Source: Adiantum capillus-veneris
Taxonomy: Eukaryota; Streptophyta; Polypodiopsida; Polypodiales; Pteridaceae
NCBI GenBank assembly: GCA_014529385.2
Contig: CM043950.1
Location: forward strand, 64,496,935-64,560,934
Length of the DNA: 64,000 nt
Direction of reading: 5' to 3'
Below are positions 51,701 through 63,199 of this stretch, piece by piece. The position numbers and the translations under genes were made by a program. Under the pieces are notes generated by a model. The model was not told the origin of the DNA. It ran no database searches and saw nothing but the letters and a program-made list of their open reading frames with translations. The number at the start of each line of letters is the position of its first letter. Positions within the stretch are counted from its first letter, which is position 1.

Positions 51701-54207
51701 CGAAAAAGTGATGTCACCAATGCATCTGAAGCATGTCTTGGTTAGACTCCAAGATTATAGATATCCGAGTCCATATAAGAGAGGTATGCAAAAACTACAT
51801 TTTGGAGCTCAAGAACAAAAAAATGAGATGCACTCTATGTTTCTACCTGCTTTGTCTTTGCCTAAATTTACCAAAAACTTCAAACCTCAAGCTCTACACA
51901 AGCTTAAATTTCATCCAACCTCACAATTTATGCACACAGCTTTGAGCACCGTCGCTCTTTCAAAAATGCATCATACTCACATACTTTAATTATAGTTAAT
52001 AAGAGCATTATGATTAAGCAAGTATGATGCATGCGACCAATCACATTGCAAGGTAAAAGAAGAAGAATTTTCGTTAACATAATTAATCGATATATCGATT
52101 TAAGGGTATGAAGACATAGTTGGTTAGAAGAAGAGGAATAATTTTTTTTTTTGTTTCCCTCTCTAGCCCTAGAAGCGTGGTAAGAATGTTGAGGTCCTCC
52201 CTCTCTATGTGGCTTTGTGGAGAAGAAAAAGGAGGAACACAATGTGGAAATGGATATTTCATAAGAAGACCTTACACATAGGGATCATTGGGTAACAAAT
52301 AAAGAGAAGAGAGAATCGTGTGGTTGTTGCAAGCAATGAAGAGAGAGGAGAGAGAAAGATAATTTCAGTCATTGTGAAGGAGAGAGATGTTGGGGTTCAG
52401 GCCAAGTGGCCAGACGCCCACTACGTAACTAGCCCATCACTAACTTATTCTTTACTTAAACAGAAAGAATAATGAGCATGAGGTATTCTTATCCTCATTG
52501 TGCTCCACCCAAATCCAACTTTCTGCTTCTCCCCCCTCCGCACACATGCACGTATGCATCCATGTGCGTGTACTTCACAAGTAGTATCCGAGAGTGGTTT
52601 TGATGGTAGCCTCGCCCTGCTTGCATACACTTATATCTCAAACCAAATAAAGGCTTAGAGCCTTAGCAAAGAGAATAAATTTTTGAGATATGTGTATCAA
52701 CAATCTGTCTGTAGAATACGAGTAGAAAGCTTGGCAAAGTAAAGGGGACACCATCTTTTAAATTGTGCAAATAGCGTTGAAACCTTCTAATGCTAGTGAA
52801 AGGACATTAATGGGCCACAAGCTGAAGGAAGTATTGAATACATAGCGCTAGCAAGGCAAGTAGAGCTCTATAAATTAAAAATAGAACGCAAGGTTCTACA
52901 TGTAGCACTAGAGATTGCAAAAGCAAAAAGAAGAAAAACCATAGTGTTATGTATTTTGGGAAGCAACATTGAAACAAGGAGTTTTTGTGCTCTATAGCAT
53001 AATAGATAGAGGTAGAGAAAGCACTGGGGGATCTTGGAGGTAGCATAACCTATGTGAGAGAAGCATGAGAGATTGTGTGTGTACTACACACAAACACCCC
53101 CACACCCACACCGTTATAGAAGAGAGCACATGAAAGAGAGAGAGAGGAGAGAGAGAGCTTCCTTACCTCTCTCATGGTGCACACACATGGCATTGCGTGA
53201 CACTTTTTGGCATCGAACATACACACGCCTCTCATTTTGTGTCTTTAGTATTGGCGAGCACTTCTATTTGGCATTGACTTTGATAGCATCGGCTTCTTCG
53301 GCATTTGGCATTTGACACTCAGTGTTTTTTCAACATCAACAACTCATTTTCTCGGCTTATGACATCGGATTTTCTTTCGAAATCGGCTTGCTTGGGTGAG
53401 GTGCCTCTTCTAGTGACACTTGACATCGACATCAATGATGAATGTGACATCAACTAGAGATTCTCACACACTCGCTGACATTGTAGAGAGCGAGATAGAG
53501 AGAAATCTTGTCAGTAGTGGGAGGCAGGTTACACCTTGCCATTAGTAGCAGTTCTATGCATTTTTTAGAGCAATTTTGTTTTGCCGTATGCGTCTTTGAC
53601 TATGATGTATATACTTGTGGTCTATTCTTGAAATTGTAATCTTTGGATCTATAGGTTGCAACTCTCTTACACTCACAAGGTCTACAATAGCTAAATACAA
53701 GGTTTTTGCATCTTTTTTGTTCCAATGGGAGTTTTATGTGTATGGATTATGCATATCTTGGAATGAATTTTGTGCTATGAGCTCTGTTGAGAAAGTTTTA
53801 CTCCCTGCAAGGAGCTGACTTATGTGATCTTTGCTTGCACACTTGTTGGCATCTGTTTGAGTGCATGCCTTACATTTAGAAGTGCTTGTTACAACCCATG
53901 TACATTGCATTGTGGATATTACCATTGTACACCATTGTGGAGCCAATTTTGACTTGTTTTGGCAGTCCCAAGCATTTTTTAGACTGTGGCTAGATCATGT
54001 CTGCATAACCTTTTGTGAGTGTCATTATGTGAGGTTTTTTGAAGCTAAACATTAGGGGCCATGTTACCCAATGCAAGGTGGATAAGGTTGCTAGAGATCC
54101 CACTCGTGGCCTTGCCATAGGATATGTATAGAAGGGCATAGGTGCTTTGATGCCATGTTGGCAATCTTTTGATAGTTATTTTGAGCAGTATATGCTAGTT
54201 GATGCCC
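48720..54207. other. AT-rich intergenic tract, no gene seen
   Basis: About 5.5 kb without any frame that looks conserved on either strand. It holds a tandem duplication (51046-51244), a perfect 16-bp palindrome AATCGATATATCGATT near 52087, and short GA-rich runs near 53130-53155. The last few hundred bases are the left flank of element B and may be leader or LTR of the copia-type element whose gag starts at 63200. Confidence 0.4.
51046..51244. repeat. Tandem duplication, about 105-bp period
   Basis: ATCAATGTAGAC(C/T)CATAAATGTCATACATAT to AAAGTGGGAGAACAACT is present twice with several differences. Confidence 0.9.
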
Positions 54208-54212
54208 TCTCA

Positions 54213-55858
54213 TGTAATGGAATTTGCCTATTCAATTTGAGAGTAGCGGAATTGAATGAGAGTACTTTCTAGAAATGATTTTGTGAGCATAGCGGGTTGA
54301 CATAATTGAAGATAGCAACATAATCATAGCAATTAGTTTACTTGGCATAGACAATACTTTTGCAAGAGAGATTATTTAGAGAACATGACAACAGTTGAGG
54401 ACCGGATTTATGTGGAGCCGGTACCCCCTCCAATAGGCATTTGTATTATGATTTCTCCCATAAAGAGAGACTTGTTACAATACATTCTTTGTGTTCCTTG
54501 TGACCTAGGTGAAGCAATGAAGATGGAAAGCTTCATGCATCACCATCATAGCATAACCTAAACTTGAAGAAAGCTTTAACTATACCAAGCCTCAGTCCCA
54601 ATACCTCAAACACCTTCGAAGGTGGAGAGAGCTAGCAGGGAATGAGGGTAGGGAAGAGGAAGAAGAAACATTTTATACGAGAAAGAGCTAGTTCATCACT
54701 TATCATAACTCTTGTGCTAGCATACATAATAGCATAGTAATGAAGAAGAAATAGATGGCAAGCTCAAGCATTGAAGCATGGCTCTTGGATGGATTTGCAC
54801 TCCATAGCCAAGATTGTTGGTGTAGGCTCTCAACCTCTACTTGCTTGGAGAAAGAGAGGGAGCTCTTGCACTTTGCATAGTACACAATGAGAGTATTTGT
54901 GAGTGTGTGTGGGTGAGTATACCCCCTAATCACCCCCCTAGCTTGCTTGGGTCGACCCCCCCTTGTAGCTCATGCTTGAAGCTCATTGGACCCCTCTAGG
55001 CCTAGCCAATCACAAGTAGGAGCCATTACAAGCAACAGGGATAGCCTTGGGACAAGTGTCCCCCTTTCCTCTTTGAGAGAGAGGACTTGATAAATGCAAA
55101 ATCAATTAATTAAATATCCTTTATTATCATTGGACCCCTTGGGTGGCCAACCAATAGGTTTCAGGCACACCATGAGGGCAACATGAGGAGGAACTTGACA
55201 AGTGTCCTTGCTGCCTCTTCAAGCTGGGGCTTCCCTTGTGTGTGTGTGTGTGTGTTCTCTCTCATCCCCCCCCCCCCCCCCCCCCCTTGTAGGCTCGCCC
55301 CCCTCCTTGTAGGGATCTTTTTGACTTTGGATGAGCAAGCCCCTTAGTCATCAAGCATGACTAAGCACTTGAAGTAGGGGGTGTTCCCACAAGCATCTCA
55401 GACAAGCTTCTCAAGGCACCTCAAGCACCTTAATCATGCACCAAGTCAAGCACCTCAAGCATGGAGCCAGTCAAGCACCTCAAGCATCTTAATCAAGCAC
55501 CTCAAGCATGACAAGCACCTCAAGCAAGACAAGCACCTCAAGCACAACAAGCACCTTGAGTTTGGGCCGGGTTCCCACCTCAAGCTCAGCCCTAGCTTAC
55601 CTAAGGTCAAAGGACTTTTACACACATTATTGGAGGTCTTCAATGAAGCTAACCCTAAGGTCTTATGCTCTATTGGTTAACCTTGCTCTTGATAGACCAT
55701 CTCCCATTTGGGCCCCTTTACTATTGGCCACGTGTTGAGATAGATCTATAAGCACATATCTATATCTTAACACTTGTTCCCGTTTAATCTCCCACATTAA
55801 GTGATCAATTTAATATGAGAAAATCATTTGGGTTGGTTAGATATTAGATTTTATGACA
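54213..55858 (-). repeat. 3' LTR of gypsy B
   Basis: 1,646 bp; plus-strand TGTAATGGAATTTG to ATTTTATGACA. Includes a 22-C homopolymer at about 55266-55287, a GT run and a CAAGCACCT minisatellite. Confidence 0.96.
55430..55560. repeat. CAAGCACCT minisatellite in left LTR of gypsy B
   Basis: Repeats of CAAGCACCTCAAGCATGA-like units (CAAGCACCT followed by CAAGC[A/T]..), 14-20 bp long and seven to nine in number. The same array is in the other LTR at about 62630-62750. Confidence 0.85.
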
Positions 55859-55861
55859 TTA

Positions 55862-55871
55862 CCTCTCTCTT
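55862..55871 (-). other. Polypurine tract of gypsy B
   Basis: The complement reads AAGAGAGAGG, three bases inside the 3' LTR. Confidence 0.85.
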
Positions 55872-56218
55872 GAAATCATAGTCGTCCTCGACTATGAGGT
55901 AGAAGAGATAAAGCCTTAGTCATTAGTCAATCGTACTTAGCGGGTAGAGGATCCCTTTTTTACCCTACGACATCTTTCCAAGATGGATGACTAATCCATT
56001 TGGTGCTTGGGAGACATAGTTGCCGCAAGCATGTCTGCTCTTTAGTCCATTTCATTCTCCCAAAGTAGAGTGACAAATTCTACTTGGTGTTTGAGAGACG
56101 TCGTCATCACAAACATGATCCTAAGCATGCATACTAGTTAAATTTGTGCACAATTAAAAAGAGGACTAGTCTTATAAGACAAAAACATGAGTCATTTAAA
56201 AGAAATTTGTACATTTGC

Positions 56219-56440
56219 TTACTCTAATGTAGCATAGTAAGCATTGACAAGGTTCATACTATCCTTAAGTTGTACTCCTTGCATCCATCTAGCATCTTCA
56301 AAAGGATAATTCTTGAACTTAATAAGATAGCGTCGGATTATCTTACCATGTCGTAGTACCTTGTCTTCATGCCGAAGGACAGCTTCGGGTTGTAGCACCT
56401 CTTCTTGGTCTTCAACTTCGGGAGGGTCTTCAATAATGGT
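56219..56440 (-). pseudogene. Chromodomain of gypsy B, out of frame with gag-pol
   Basis: After the GPY/F module the main frame runs into a short unrelated tail, while the adjacent frame carries the expected chromodomain (KIIRRYLIKFKNYPFEDARW) and ends at a stop complementary to 56219-56221. The sister element A keeps the same sequence with one more base in the stretch between GAACCA and ATTGAAGAC, placing the lesion near 56440. The domain would be translated only if ribosomes slipped there. Confidence 0.87.
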
Positions 56441-59400
56441 TCAGTTGGTGGCTCTCCTTTGTAGGGCTTAAGTAGGCTTACATGAAAGGCATTGTGTATA
56501 AGCCAATGGTTGGGCAACTTGAGTTGATAAGCCGTCTCATTGATGGGCTTCAAGATTTGGAAAGGACCATAGTATCTTTTTGCTAGTTTAGCATAATACT
56601 TTTGATGGCCCGTAGGATTTTTGCCCGTCGTTTGCCTTAATCGAGCCTTAGGAAACTTGAGTAAGACCCAATCATTTTCTTTGAACATTAAGGCTCTTCT
56701 GTGCTTATCAGCAGCAGCTTTTTGCCTTTGTTGAGAGATAGCTATAGCCTCCCTAATCTTTTGAAAAGATTCTTGTAGGTCACGGCTATACTCATCGGCG
56801 GCGAAGATCTTCCCATGTACTTTGAGTAGCAAGGGACTTTTAGGTCTTCCCTCTATGATCTCGAAAGGTGCTTTCCCCGTAGAAGTATGGACAATATTAT
56901 TGTAGGCATACACTACTAGAGGTAAATACTTTTCCCATTGTGAGCGTTGATCTACTTCGGTAACATAAGTCTTGAGTAGATCGAGTATCGTAAGATTGGC
57001 TATCTCACTTTGGCCATCCGTTTGTGGGTGATAGGCCGAAGAGAAATTCAATCTTGTTCCTAGATTTTCAAAGAGACCTTTCCAAAAATTACTGGTCATT
57101 CTAGGATCTCTATCTGACACGATGGATGTGGGTAATCCATGGTGCTTGAAAATCTGAGATATGAAGAGAGTTGCCATTTGATGTGCCTTAATAGTCTTTT
57201 TGACAGGAATAAAATGTGCTTGCTTGCTAAACCTGTCGACTATTGTCCATATTCCTGTATTCCCATGGATAGACTTGGGTAATCCAAAGATGAAATCCAT
57301 GGATATACTCTCCCATGGTGAATTTGGAATAGGCAATGGCTGGAGTAATCCAGGTTGCTTCCCTCTATCATACTTGGTCTTTTGGCATACTACACATTTT
57401 GAAACATACTCTTGTATGTCCACTTTCATGGTAGGCCAATAGAAATACGTCTCTACTCCTCGGAGAGTAGGTTGAATACCTCTATGCCCTGCATATGGAG
57501 GAGCATGGGATTCATACATAACCTTCTCACGAAGGGAATGGGTAACACATAGCCTATTGCCATGGAGAAGATAACCATCCTGCAAGGTGAATGGTTCCTC
57601 TTTCTTCCCCAAAGCAAGGGCTGACATTATGTCTCTAAAGTCAGGGTCAGTAGTATACTCATCTATCATAGAGGATAGATCATTGTGAGTAGCTATAGAC
57701 ACCGCATTAACTTTTGGTCGTCGTGAAAGTGCATCGGCAACTTGATTGTGCTTACCAGCTATGTGAGCAATATGGAAATTAAATTGCGAAAGAAAATTTG
57801 CCCACCTCATTTGTTTGTCGGAAAGCTTGGTTTGCGTCATGAAATACTTGAGACTTTGGTGGTCGGTTCGTAGGATAAATGGAGTCCCCAATAGGTAGTG
57901 CTTCCATGTGTCTAGGGCATGTAGAACAGCTAAAAGCTCTTTCTCATAAATGCCCAAGACTCGTTCATCACTATTGAGCCTTCGGCTCTCATATGTTATG
58001 GCATGCCCTTCTTGAAGCAAAACCGCTCCAAGGCAATCACCACAAGCATCACATTGGACCTCAAATGGCTTTGAGAGATCCGGAAGCACGAGGATTGGTT
58101 GGGAAGTAAGCTTCTCTTTGAGTTTTTCAAAAGCATTTTGCTCCTTAGCAGTCCATACAAACTTAACGTTCTTCTTTGTTAAGTCGTGTAGTGGTCCTGC
58201 TACTTGAGAGAATTTTGCTATGAAGCGTCTATAGTATGCACACATACCAATAAAGCTTCTTAGCTCATGTAGATTCCTTGGGTTAGGCCATGATTTTATT
58301 ACCTCTAACTTTGATGGATCCATACGAATACCATCGTGAGAGATAATATGACCTAGATATTGAATCTCTTGAAGGAAGAATTCACTTTTCTTTTGGTTGA
58401 GAAAAAGTTTGTTCTCCCTCAAGGCTTGAAAAATAACTTGGAGATGTTGCTTATGTTCCTCCAAAGACTTGGAGTAGATGATGATATCATCAAAAAACAC
58501 TCCAGTGAATTTACGATATGGTCTAAAAATTTTCTCCATGAGACGATTGAAAGTAACTGGTGCATTAGTCAAGCCAAAAGGCATGACTAGATATTCATAA
58601 AGACCAAATGTTGTGCGAAACGCGGTCTTTAGGATATCTTCATCCACTATCCTTATTTGATGATAGCCACTCTTAAGGTCAATCCTACTGAAGTAGGTAG
58701 AGCCTTGTAGCTTATCAAACAGATCTTCTACCCGAGGCACGGGAAATCTGTTTTTGATAGTGATATGGTTTAGTGCTCGATAGTCCACACACATATGGTA
58801 TGTACCATCTTTCTTTTGCACTAAAAGTACTGGAGAACAAAAGGGAGAGGAACTAGGCCTCACCATCCCTTTGTCTACCAATTCCTGTACTTGCCTCATA
58901 ATCTCCTCTTGTTGAGCTTGTGAGACTCGATAAGGAGGTTTGTTAGGTGGTGAGCTTCCTGGAAGGAGCTCAATACGATGGTCATCATCCCCTCGTTTTG
59001 GAGGTAGGTCCATAGGGATATCATCGATGAACACATCTTGGAATCCTTTTAGAAAAGTAGACAAGTCTAACTCTTCTTGATTCCTATCATTTTCATTTGA
59101 TGAAACATAATTAGCTTTTAGAGACTCTTTGACATAAATCATGTACGCAGAAACTGAGCTCTTCATTGATTTATCAAAAGAAAGAGGATTTACAAGTGGA
59201 ATAGTGCGACCACGCTCACTAGCATCTATATACATGTTCTTTCCCCTGTAGGTGAAGTAAATTCTCCTTTCAGGGAACCTCATGTTGGCAGCCATGCGAT
59301 CAAACCATGGTGCCCCTAGGATAACATCCTGATGTTGGACAGGAGAGACGAAGAAGTCTTCTTTGTCGACATAGCTTTGGACATGAAGCCTCAACTTCCC

Positions 59401-60996
59401 AATCAAGGGAGTAACGGAGGCTTGTTGTCCCTTGAAAGCTGCATCAGCTGTTACTATATCTCCCATCTCAAAAGCTTGAATGCCCAACTTGGTGGCCAAC
59501 TCTATTGATATGAAGTTGAGAGTAGAGCCTGGGTCAAACAAGATGAAGGCATCATGCTCTCTTACCTTTCCCCACGCATAGGAAAGTGATGATCCTTTGC
59601 AATGAGCATCCTCTTTTGGAGCTTCGATGGTGGAAGCCCTAGGAGTCTCATTGCGAGTATTCTTCTTGGGGCCATGTCCTTGCTCCCCACACTTGAAACA
59701 CTTATGGTCCTTGCGAAAAGCTTCAAGCTCTTCAGGAGAGAGTTTGTTTTTACCTTTGTAAACTCCCTTCTCCTTGGACCGATTGTTGTTGTTGTTATTG
59801 TTGTTGTTGGAAGTGCCTTGGGAATTATTTTGAGCATTGGATTTCCCCTTTGCATCATTTTTATCTTTGTTTTCCATGGGCTTGACATTACGTCTAGCCC
59901 CTTGATGGAAATTGATGCGTGAAGCAACCATGGTGTGGTGGATTACTTCGGTAATAGTATCGGGCCGTTGAGAGTTGATGTATTCGGCCATCTCTTCAGG
60001 TAATCGCGCACAGAATTGCTGTCTTTGATCGGAAAAGTCTATCTTTTGAAAGACAGTAGCTTTGAGATGTAAATCCCAAAACTTGTCTACATACTTGTTG
60101 ATAGACTCATGAGAGAGAAGCTTCAAGCCGCGCCATTCGGTAAGAACTTTATCTTTAGTATCACTTGGAAGAAATTGCTTCATGATGGAAACTCGTAGAG
60201 TTTTCCATGTCTTTGGGGCTTCTCCATTGCCACGAAGGCTAGCCCACCATTGACGAGCTGATTTTTGGAAGTGCATAGCTACATGGCGTAGCTTGGAGGA
60301 CTCTGTGAAGCCCTCGTCCCCAAAGGCTGCATCAAATTGCTGGATGAAGGCCAACACTTTGTCGATAGCACCAAAGGTGCCATCATAGGTGAGAAAAGAG
60401 ATACTCTTTCCTCCCTCCTTGAACTTATTTAGCTTTTGTGACCTTCGCCATGCAGGAAATGATTTGCGATGTCCTCCCCTCTTGTATTCTCTAGGAGAAT
60501 AGCCATAACTTTCATCGGAAGAGGAGGAAGGTGAAGAAGAAGGAGAAGAGGGTGACCTCTTCCTAGCCCTTTTCTTCCTTTGTTTCCTCTCTTTCCTTTT
60601 AGAGTGATGAGGAGAAGGACTATGGGTTGCTCTTTTCCTCTTGGGAGGAGTAGGCGATCGTCTAGACCGCCGTCTTCGTGGAGCCACATCTTCAGAAGAA
60701 CTTAGACTGTCATTGCTTTCTTTCTCTTTGGATTCCTCCTCTCGAATGGGAGAGAGTCTTCTTTTGGGGGTCTCTTCAAGAGGCCTCCTAAGCTCTCTCT
60801 CCTCTGGGAGAGGAAGGGAAATTCCATAAGCACGAAGTTGTTGAGTAACTTTGGCTTGCAAAGCAGGGTTACCCATAGCTTGTTGCAACCTAGTGACGAG
60901 ATAATTCACAAACATGGGAGCATCATCATTAGCACCTTCATGTGCAAAATCAAAGCTATCAATGTTCATTCTACTCTCTTGATTATTGTCAGCCAT
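56338..60996 (-). CDS. Gypsy gag-pol polyprotein of element B, chromodomain lost by frameshift
   Basis: 1,552 codons from the ATG complementary to 60994-60996, the position equivalent to A's start; an upstream in-frame ATG at 61038 would add 14. Order with approximate residues: basic Ser/Arg-rich N-terminus (60-200); gag core (220-370); zinc knuckle CFKCGEQGH (433) lacking the final Cys because four residues are deleted relative to A; protease DPGS (487); reverse transcriptase with FFDDIIIYS (835); RNase H with CDACGD (983); integrase zinc region HAPPYAGH to CVVC (1,163-1,206) and D, D, E at VDRFSKQ, SDRDPR and GQSEIAN (1,254-1,330); GPY/F YYGPF (1,473). RNase H before integrase confirms the gypsy order. 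The last 35 or so residues are frameshifted read-through. Confidence 0.94.
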   Translation of the reverse strand: MADNNQESRMNIDSFDFAHEGANDDAPMFVNYLVTRLQQAMGNPALQAKVTQQLRAYGISLPLPEERELRRPLEETPKRRLSPIREEESKEKESNDSLSSSEDVAPRRRRSRRSPTPPKRKRATHSPSPHHSKRKERKQRKKRARKRSPSSPSSSPSSSSDESYGYSPREYKRGGHRKSFPAWRRSQKLNKFKEGGKSISFLTYDGTFGAIDKVLAFIQQFDAAFGDEGFTESSKLRHVAMHFQKSARQWWASLRGNGEAPKTWKTLRVSIMKQFLPSDTKDKVLTEWRGLKLLSHESINKYVDKFWDLHLKATVFQKIDFSDQRQQFCARLPEEMAEYINSQRPDTITEVIHHTMVASRINFHQGARRNVKPMENKDKNDAKGKSNAQNNSQGTSNNNNNNNNNRSKEKGVYKGKNKLSPEELEAFRKDHKCFKCGEQGHGPKKNTRNETPRASTIEAPKEDAHCKGSSLSYAWGKVREHDAFILFDPGSTLNFISIELATKLGIQAFEMGDIVTADAAFKGQQASVTPLIGKLRLHVQSYVDKEDFFVSPVQHQDVILGAPWFDRMAANMRFPERRIYFTYRGKNMYIDASERGRTIPLVNPLSFDKSMKSSVSAYMIYVKESLKANYVSSNENDRNQEELDLSTFLKGFQDVFIDDIPMDLPPKRGDDDHRIELLPGSSPPNKPPYRVSQAQQEEIMRQVQELVDKGMVRPSSSPFCSPVLLVQKKDGTYHMCVDYRALNHITIKNRFPVPRVEDLFDKLQGSTYFSRIDLKSGYHQIRIVDEDILKTAFRTTFGLYEYLVMPFGLTNAPVTFNRLMEKIFRPYRKFTGVFFDDIIIYSKSLEEHKQHLQVIFQALRENKLFLNQKKSEFFLQEIQYLGHIISHDGIRMDPSKLEVIKSWPNPRNLHELRSFIGMCAYYRRFIAKFSQVAGPLHDLTKKNVKFVWTAKEQNAFEKLKEKLTSQPILVLPDLSKPFEVQCDACGDCLGAVLLQEGHAITYESRRLNSDERVLGIYEKELLAVLHALDTWKHYLLGTPFILRTDHQSLKYFMTQTKLSDKQMRWANFLSQFNFHIAHIAGKHNQVADALSRRPKVNAVSIATHNDLSSMIDEYTTDPDFRDIMSALALGKKEEPFTLQDGYLLHGNRLCVTHSLREKVMYESHAPPYAGHRGIQPTLRGVETYFYWPTMKVDIQEYVSKCVVCQKTKYDRGKQPGLLQPLPIPNSPWESISMDFIFGLPKSIHGNTGIWTIVDRFSKQAHFIPVKKTIKAHQMATLFISQIFKHHGLPTSIVSDRDPRMTSNFWKGLFENLGTRLNFSSAYHPQTDGQSEIANLTILDLLKTYVTEVDQRSQWEKYLPLVVYAYNNIVHTSTGKAPFEIIEGRPKSPLLLKVHGKIFAADEYSRDLQESFQKIREAIAISQQRQKAAADKHRRALMFKENDWVLLKFPKARLRQTTGKNPTGHQKYYAKLAKRYYGPFQILKPINETAYQLKLPNHWLIHNAFHVSLLKPYKGEPPTEPLLKTLPKLKTKKRCYNPKLSFGMKTRYYDMVR

Positions 60997-61397
60997 GTTA
61001 ACAAAATTTATGTTTATACTTAGTGTATGCTTTGGCAATACAAAACCTTAGTTGCCACTCCTCTTAGCCTTTGAAAATCGGCTCTTAAGTATCTACACCC
61101 ACGGCTCAAAGTGGTTAATTATAGAGAGTAGAGGAGTAGGTCTAACATAGCAGAGTTGCCAAGGGCTAGCTCCTTTCAGACTTCTTATGGCTCAATAATG
61201 GGTAAGCCGTAGGCAAGTCTAAAAAGACTCCATTATTAAGTCCAAAGCTCCCGAGGTGTGCACCATCCCCCACATAGTGGGCTTAACAAAACCGATATTA
61301 GATCCCAGTTCCACTTACTCTATTATAATTAACAACATCAACCATTTATAGGCTACTTAAGGACCTCTCTTCTTAAGCAAGAAAAGAGAAACCAAAT

Positions 61398-61409
61398 GCT
61401 CTGATACCA
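61398..61409 (-). promoter_or_regulatory. Primer binding site of gypsy B
   Basis: The complement reads TGGTATCAGAGC, one base from the 5' LTR. Confidence 0.94.
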
Positions 61410-61410
61410 A

Positions 61411-63048
61411 TGTAATGGAATTTGCCTATTCAATTTGAGAGTAGCGGAATTTAATGAGATTACTTTCTAGAAATGATTTTGTGAGCATAGCGGGTTGACA
61501 TAATTGAAGATAGCAACATAATCATAGCAATTAGTTACTTGGCATAGACAATACTTTTGCAAGAGAGAGAATTTAGAGAACATGACAACAATTGAGGACC
61601 GGATTTATGTGGAGCCGGTACCCCCTCCAATAGGCATTTGTATTATGATTTCTCCCATAAAGAGAGACTTGTTACAATACATTCTTTGTGTTCCTTGTGA
61701 CCTAGGTGAAGCAATGAAGATGGAAAGCTTCATGCATCACCATCATAGCATAACCTAAACTTGAAGAAAGCTTTAACTATACCAAGCCTCAGTCCCAAGA
61801 CCTCAAACACCTTCGAAGGTGGAGAGAGCTAGCAGGGAATGAGGGTAGGGAAGAGGAAGAAGAAACATTTTATACGAGAAAGAGCTAGTTCATCACTTAT
61901 CATAACTCTTGTGCTAGCATACATAATAGCATAGTAATGAAGAAGAAATAGATGGCAAGCTCAAGCATTGAAGCATGGCTCTTGGATGGATTTGCACTCC
62001 ATAGCCAAGAGTGTTGGTGTAGGCTCCCAACCTCTACTTGCTTGGAGAAAGAGAGGGAGCTCTTGCACTTTGCATAGTACACAATGAGAGTATTTGTGAG
62101 TGTGTGTGGGTGAGTATACCCCCTAAGCACCCCCCTAGCTTTCTTGGGTCGACCCCCCCCTTGTAGCTCATGCTTGAAGCTCATTGGACCCCTCCAGGCC
62201 TAGCCAATCACAAGCAGGAGCCATTACAAGCAACAGGGATAGCCTTGGGACAAGTGTCCCCCTTTCCTCTTTGAGAGAGAGGACTTGATAAATGCAAAAT
62301 CAATTAATTAAATATCCTTTATTATCATTGGACCCCTTGGGTGGCCAACCAATAGGTTTCAGGCACACCATGAGGGCAACATGAGGAGGAACTTGACAAG
62401 TGTCCTTGCTGCCTCTTCAAGCTGGGGCTTCCCTTGTGTGTGTGTGTGTGTGTTCTCTCTCATCCCCCCCCCCCCCCTGTAGGCTCGCCCCCCTCCTTGT
62501 AGGGATCTTTTTGACTTTGGATGAGCAAGCCCCTTAGTCATCAAGCATGACTAAGCACTTGAAGTAGGGGGTGTTCCCACAAGCATCTCAGGCAAGCTTC
62601 TCAAGGCACCTCAAGCACCTTAATCATGCACCAAGTCAAGCACCTCAAGCATGGAGCCAGTCAAGCACCTCAAGCATCTTAATCAAGGACCTCAAGCATG
62701 ACAAGCACCTCAAGCAGGACAAGCACCTCAAGCACGACAAGCACCTTGAGTTTGGGCCGGGTTCCCACCTCAAGCTCAGCCCTAGCTTACCTAAGGTCAA
62801 AGGACTTTTACACACATTATTGGAGGTCTTCAATGAAGCTAACCCTAAGGTCTTATGCTCCATTGGTTAGCCTTGCTCTTGATAGACCATCTCCCATTTG
62901 GGCCCCTTTACTATTGGCCTCGTGTTGAGATAGATCTATAAGCACATATCTATATCTTAATACTTGTTCCCGTTTATTCTCCCACATTAAGTGATCAATT
63001 TAATATGAGAAAATCATTTGGGTTGGTTAGATATTAGATTTTATGACA
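61411..63048 (-). repeat. 5' LTR of gypsy B
   Basis: 1,638 bp; near-identical to 54213-55858, with a shorter C run at about 62465. Confidence 0.96.
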
Positions 63049-63199
63049 TCTCAACACTCTTTACAATTTATGCATTGTTTTTTGTTGACTTTTGCTTGAG
63101 ATTTTTTATTCCTTTACAGAGGAGACTCTGCACTAATTTTTGTAGAATTTTTTGCCATAAATTCCTAGTCGCACTCTCTTCTGTTTGCTCTTGTTACTT

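Larger units (their letters stand above)
54213..63048 (-). mobile_element. Ty3/gypsy LTR retrotransposon B (young chromovirus)
   Basis: 8,836 bp between perfect TCTCA duplications (54208-54212 and 63049-63053). LTRs of 1,646 and 1,638 bp differ by roughly 1% plus a homopolymer length difference. The primer site complement is at 61398-61409 and the polypurine complement at 55862-55871. One long gag-pol frame spans most of the interior. It is the same family as element A, which lies in the opposite orientation about 45 kb away. Two lesions, a frameshift before the chromodomain and a missing Cys in the zinc knuckle, suggest it may no longer be fully competent. Confidence 0.97.

Noticed and set aside
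55430-55560. CRISPR-like array
   Set aside because: Units are 14-20 bp without unique spacers, inside a plant LTR, and duplicated in the other LTR.
54213-63048. Integrated plant pararetrovirus
   Set aside because: LTR pairs, 5-bp target duplications and a full integrase are present; there is no movement protein, so this is a gypsy retrotransposon.
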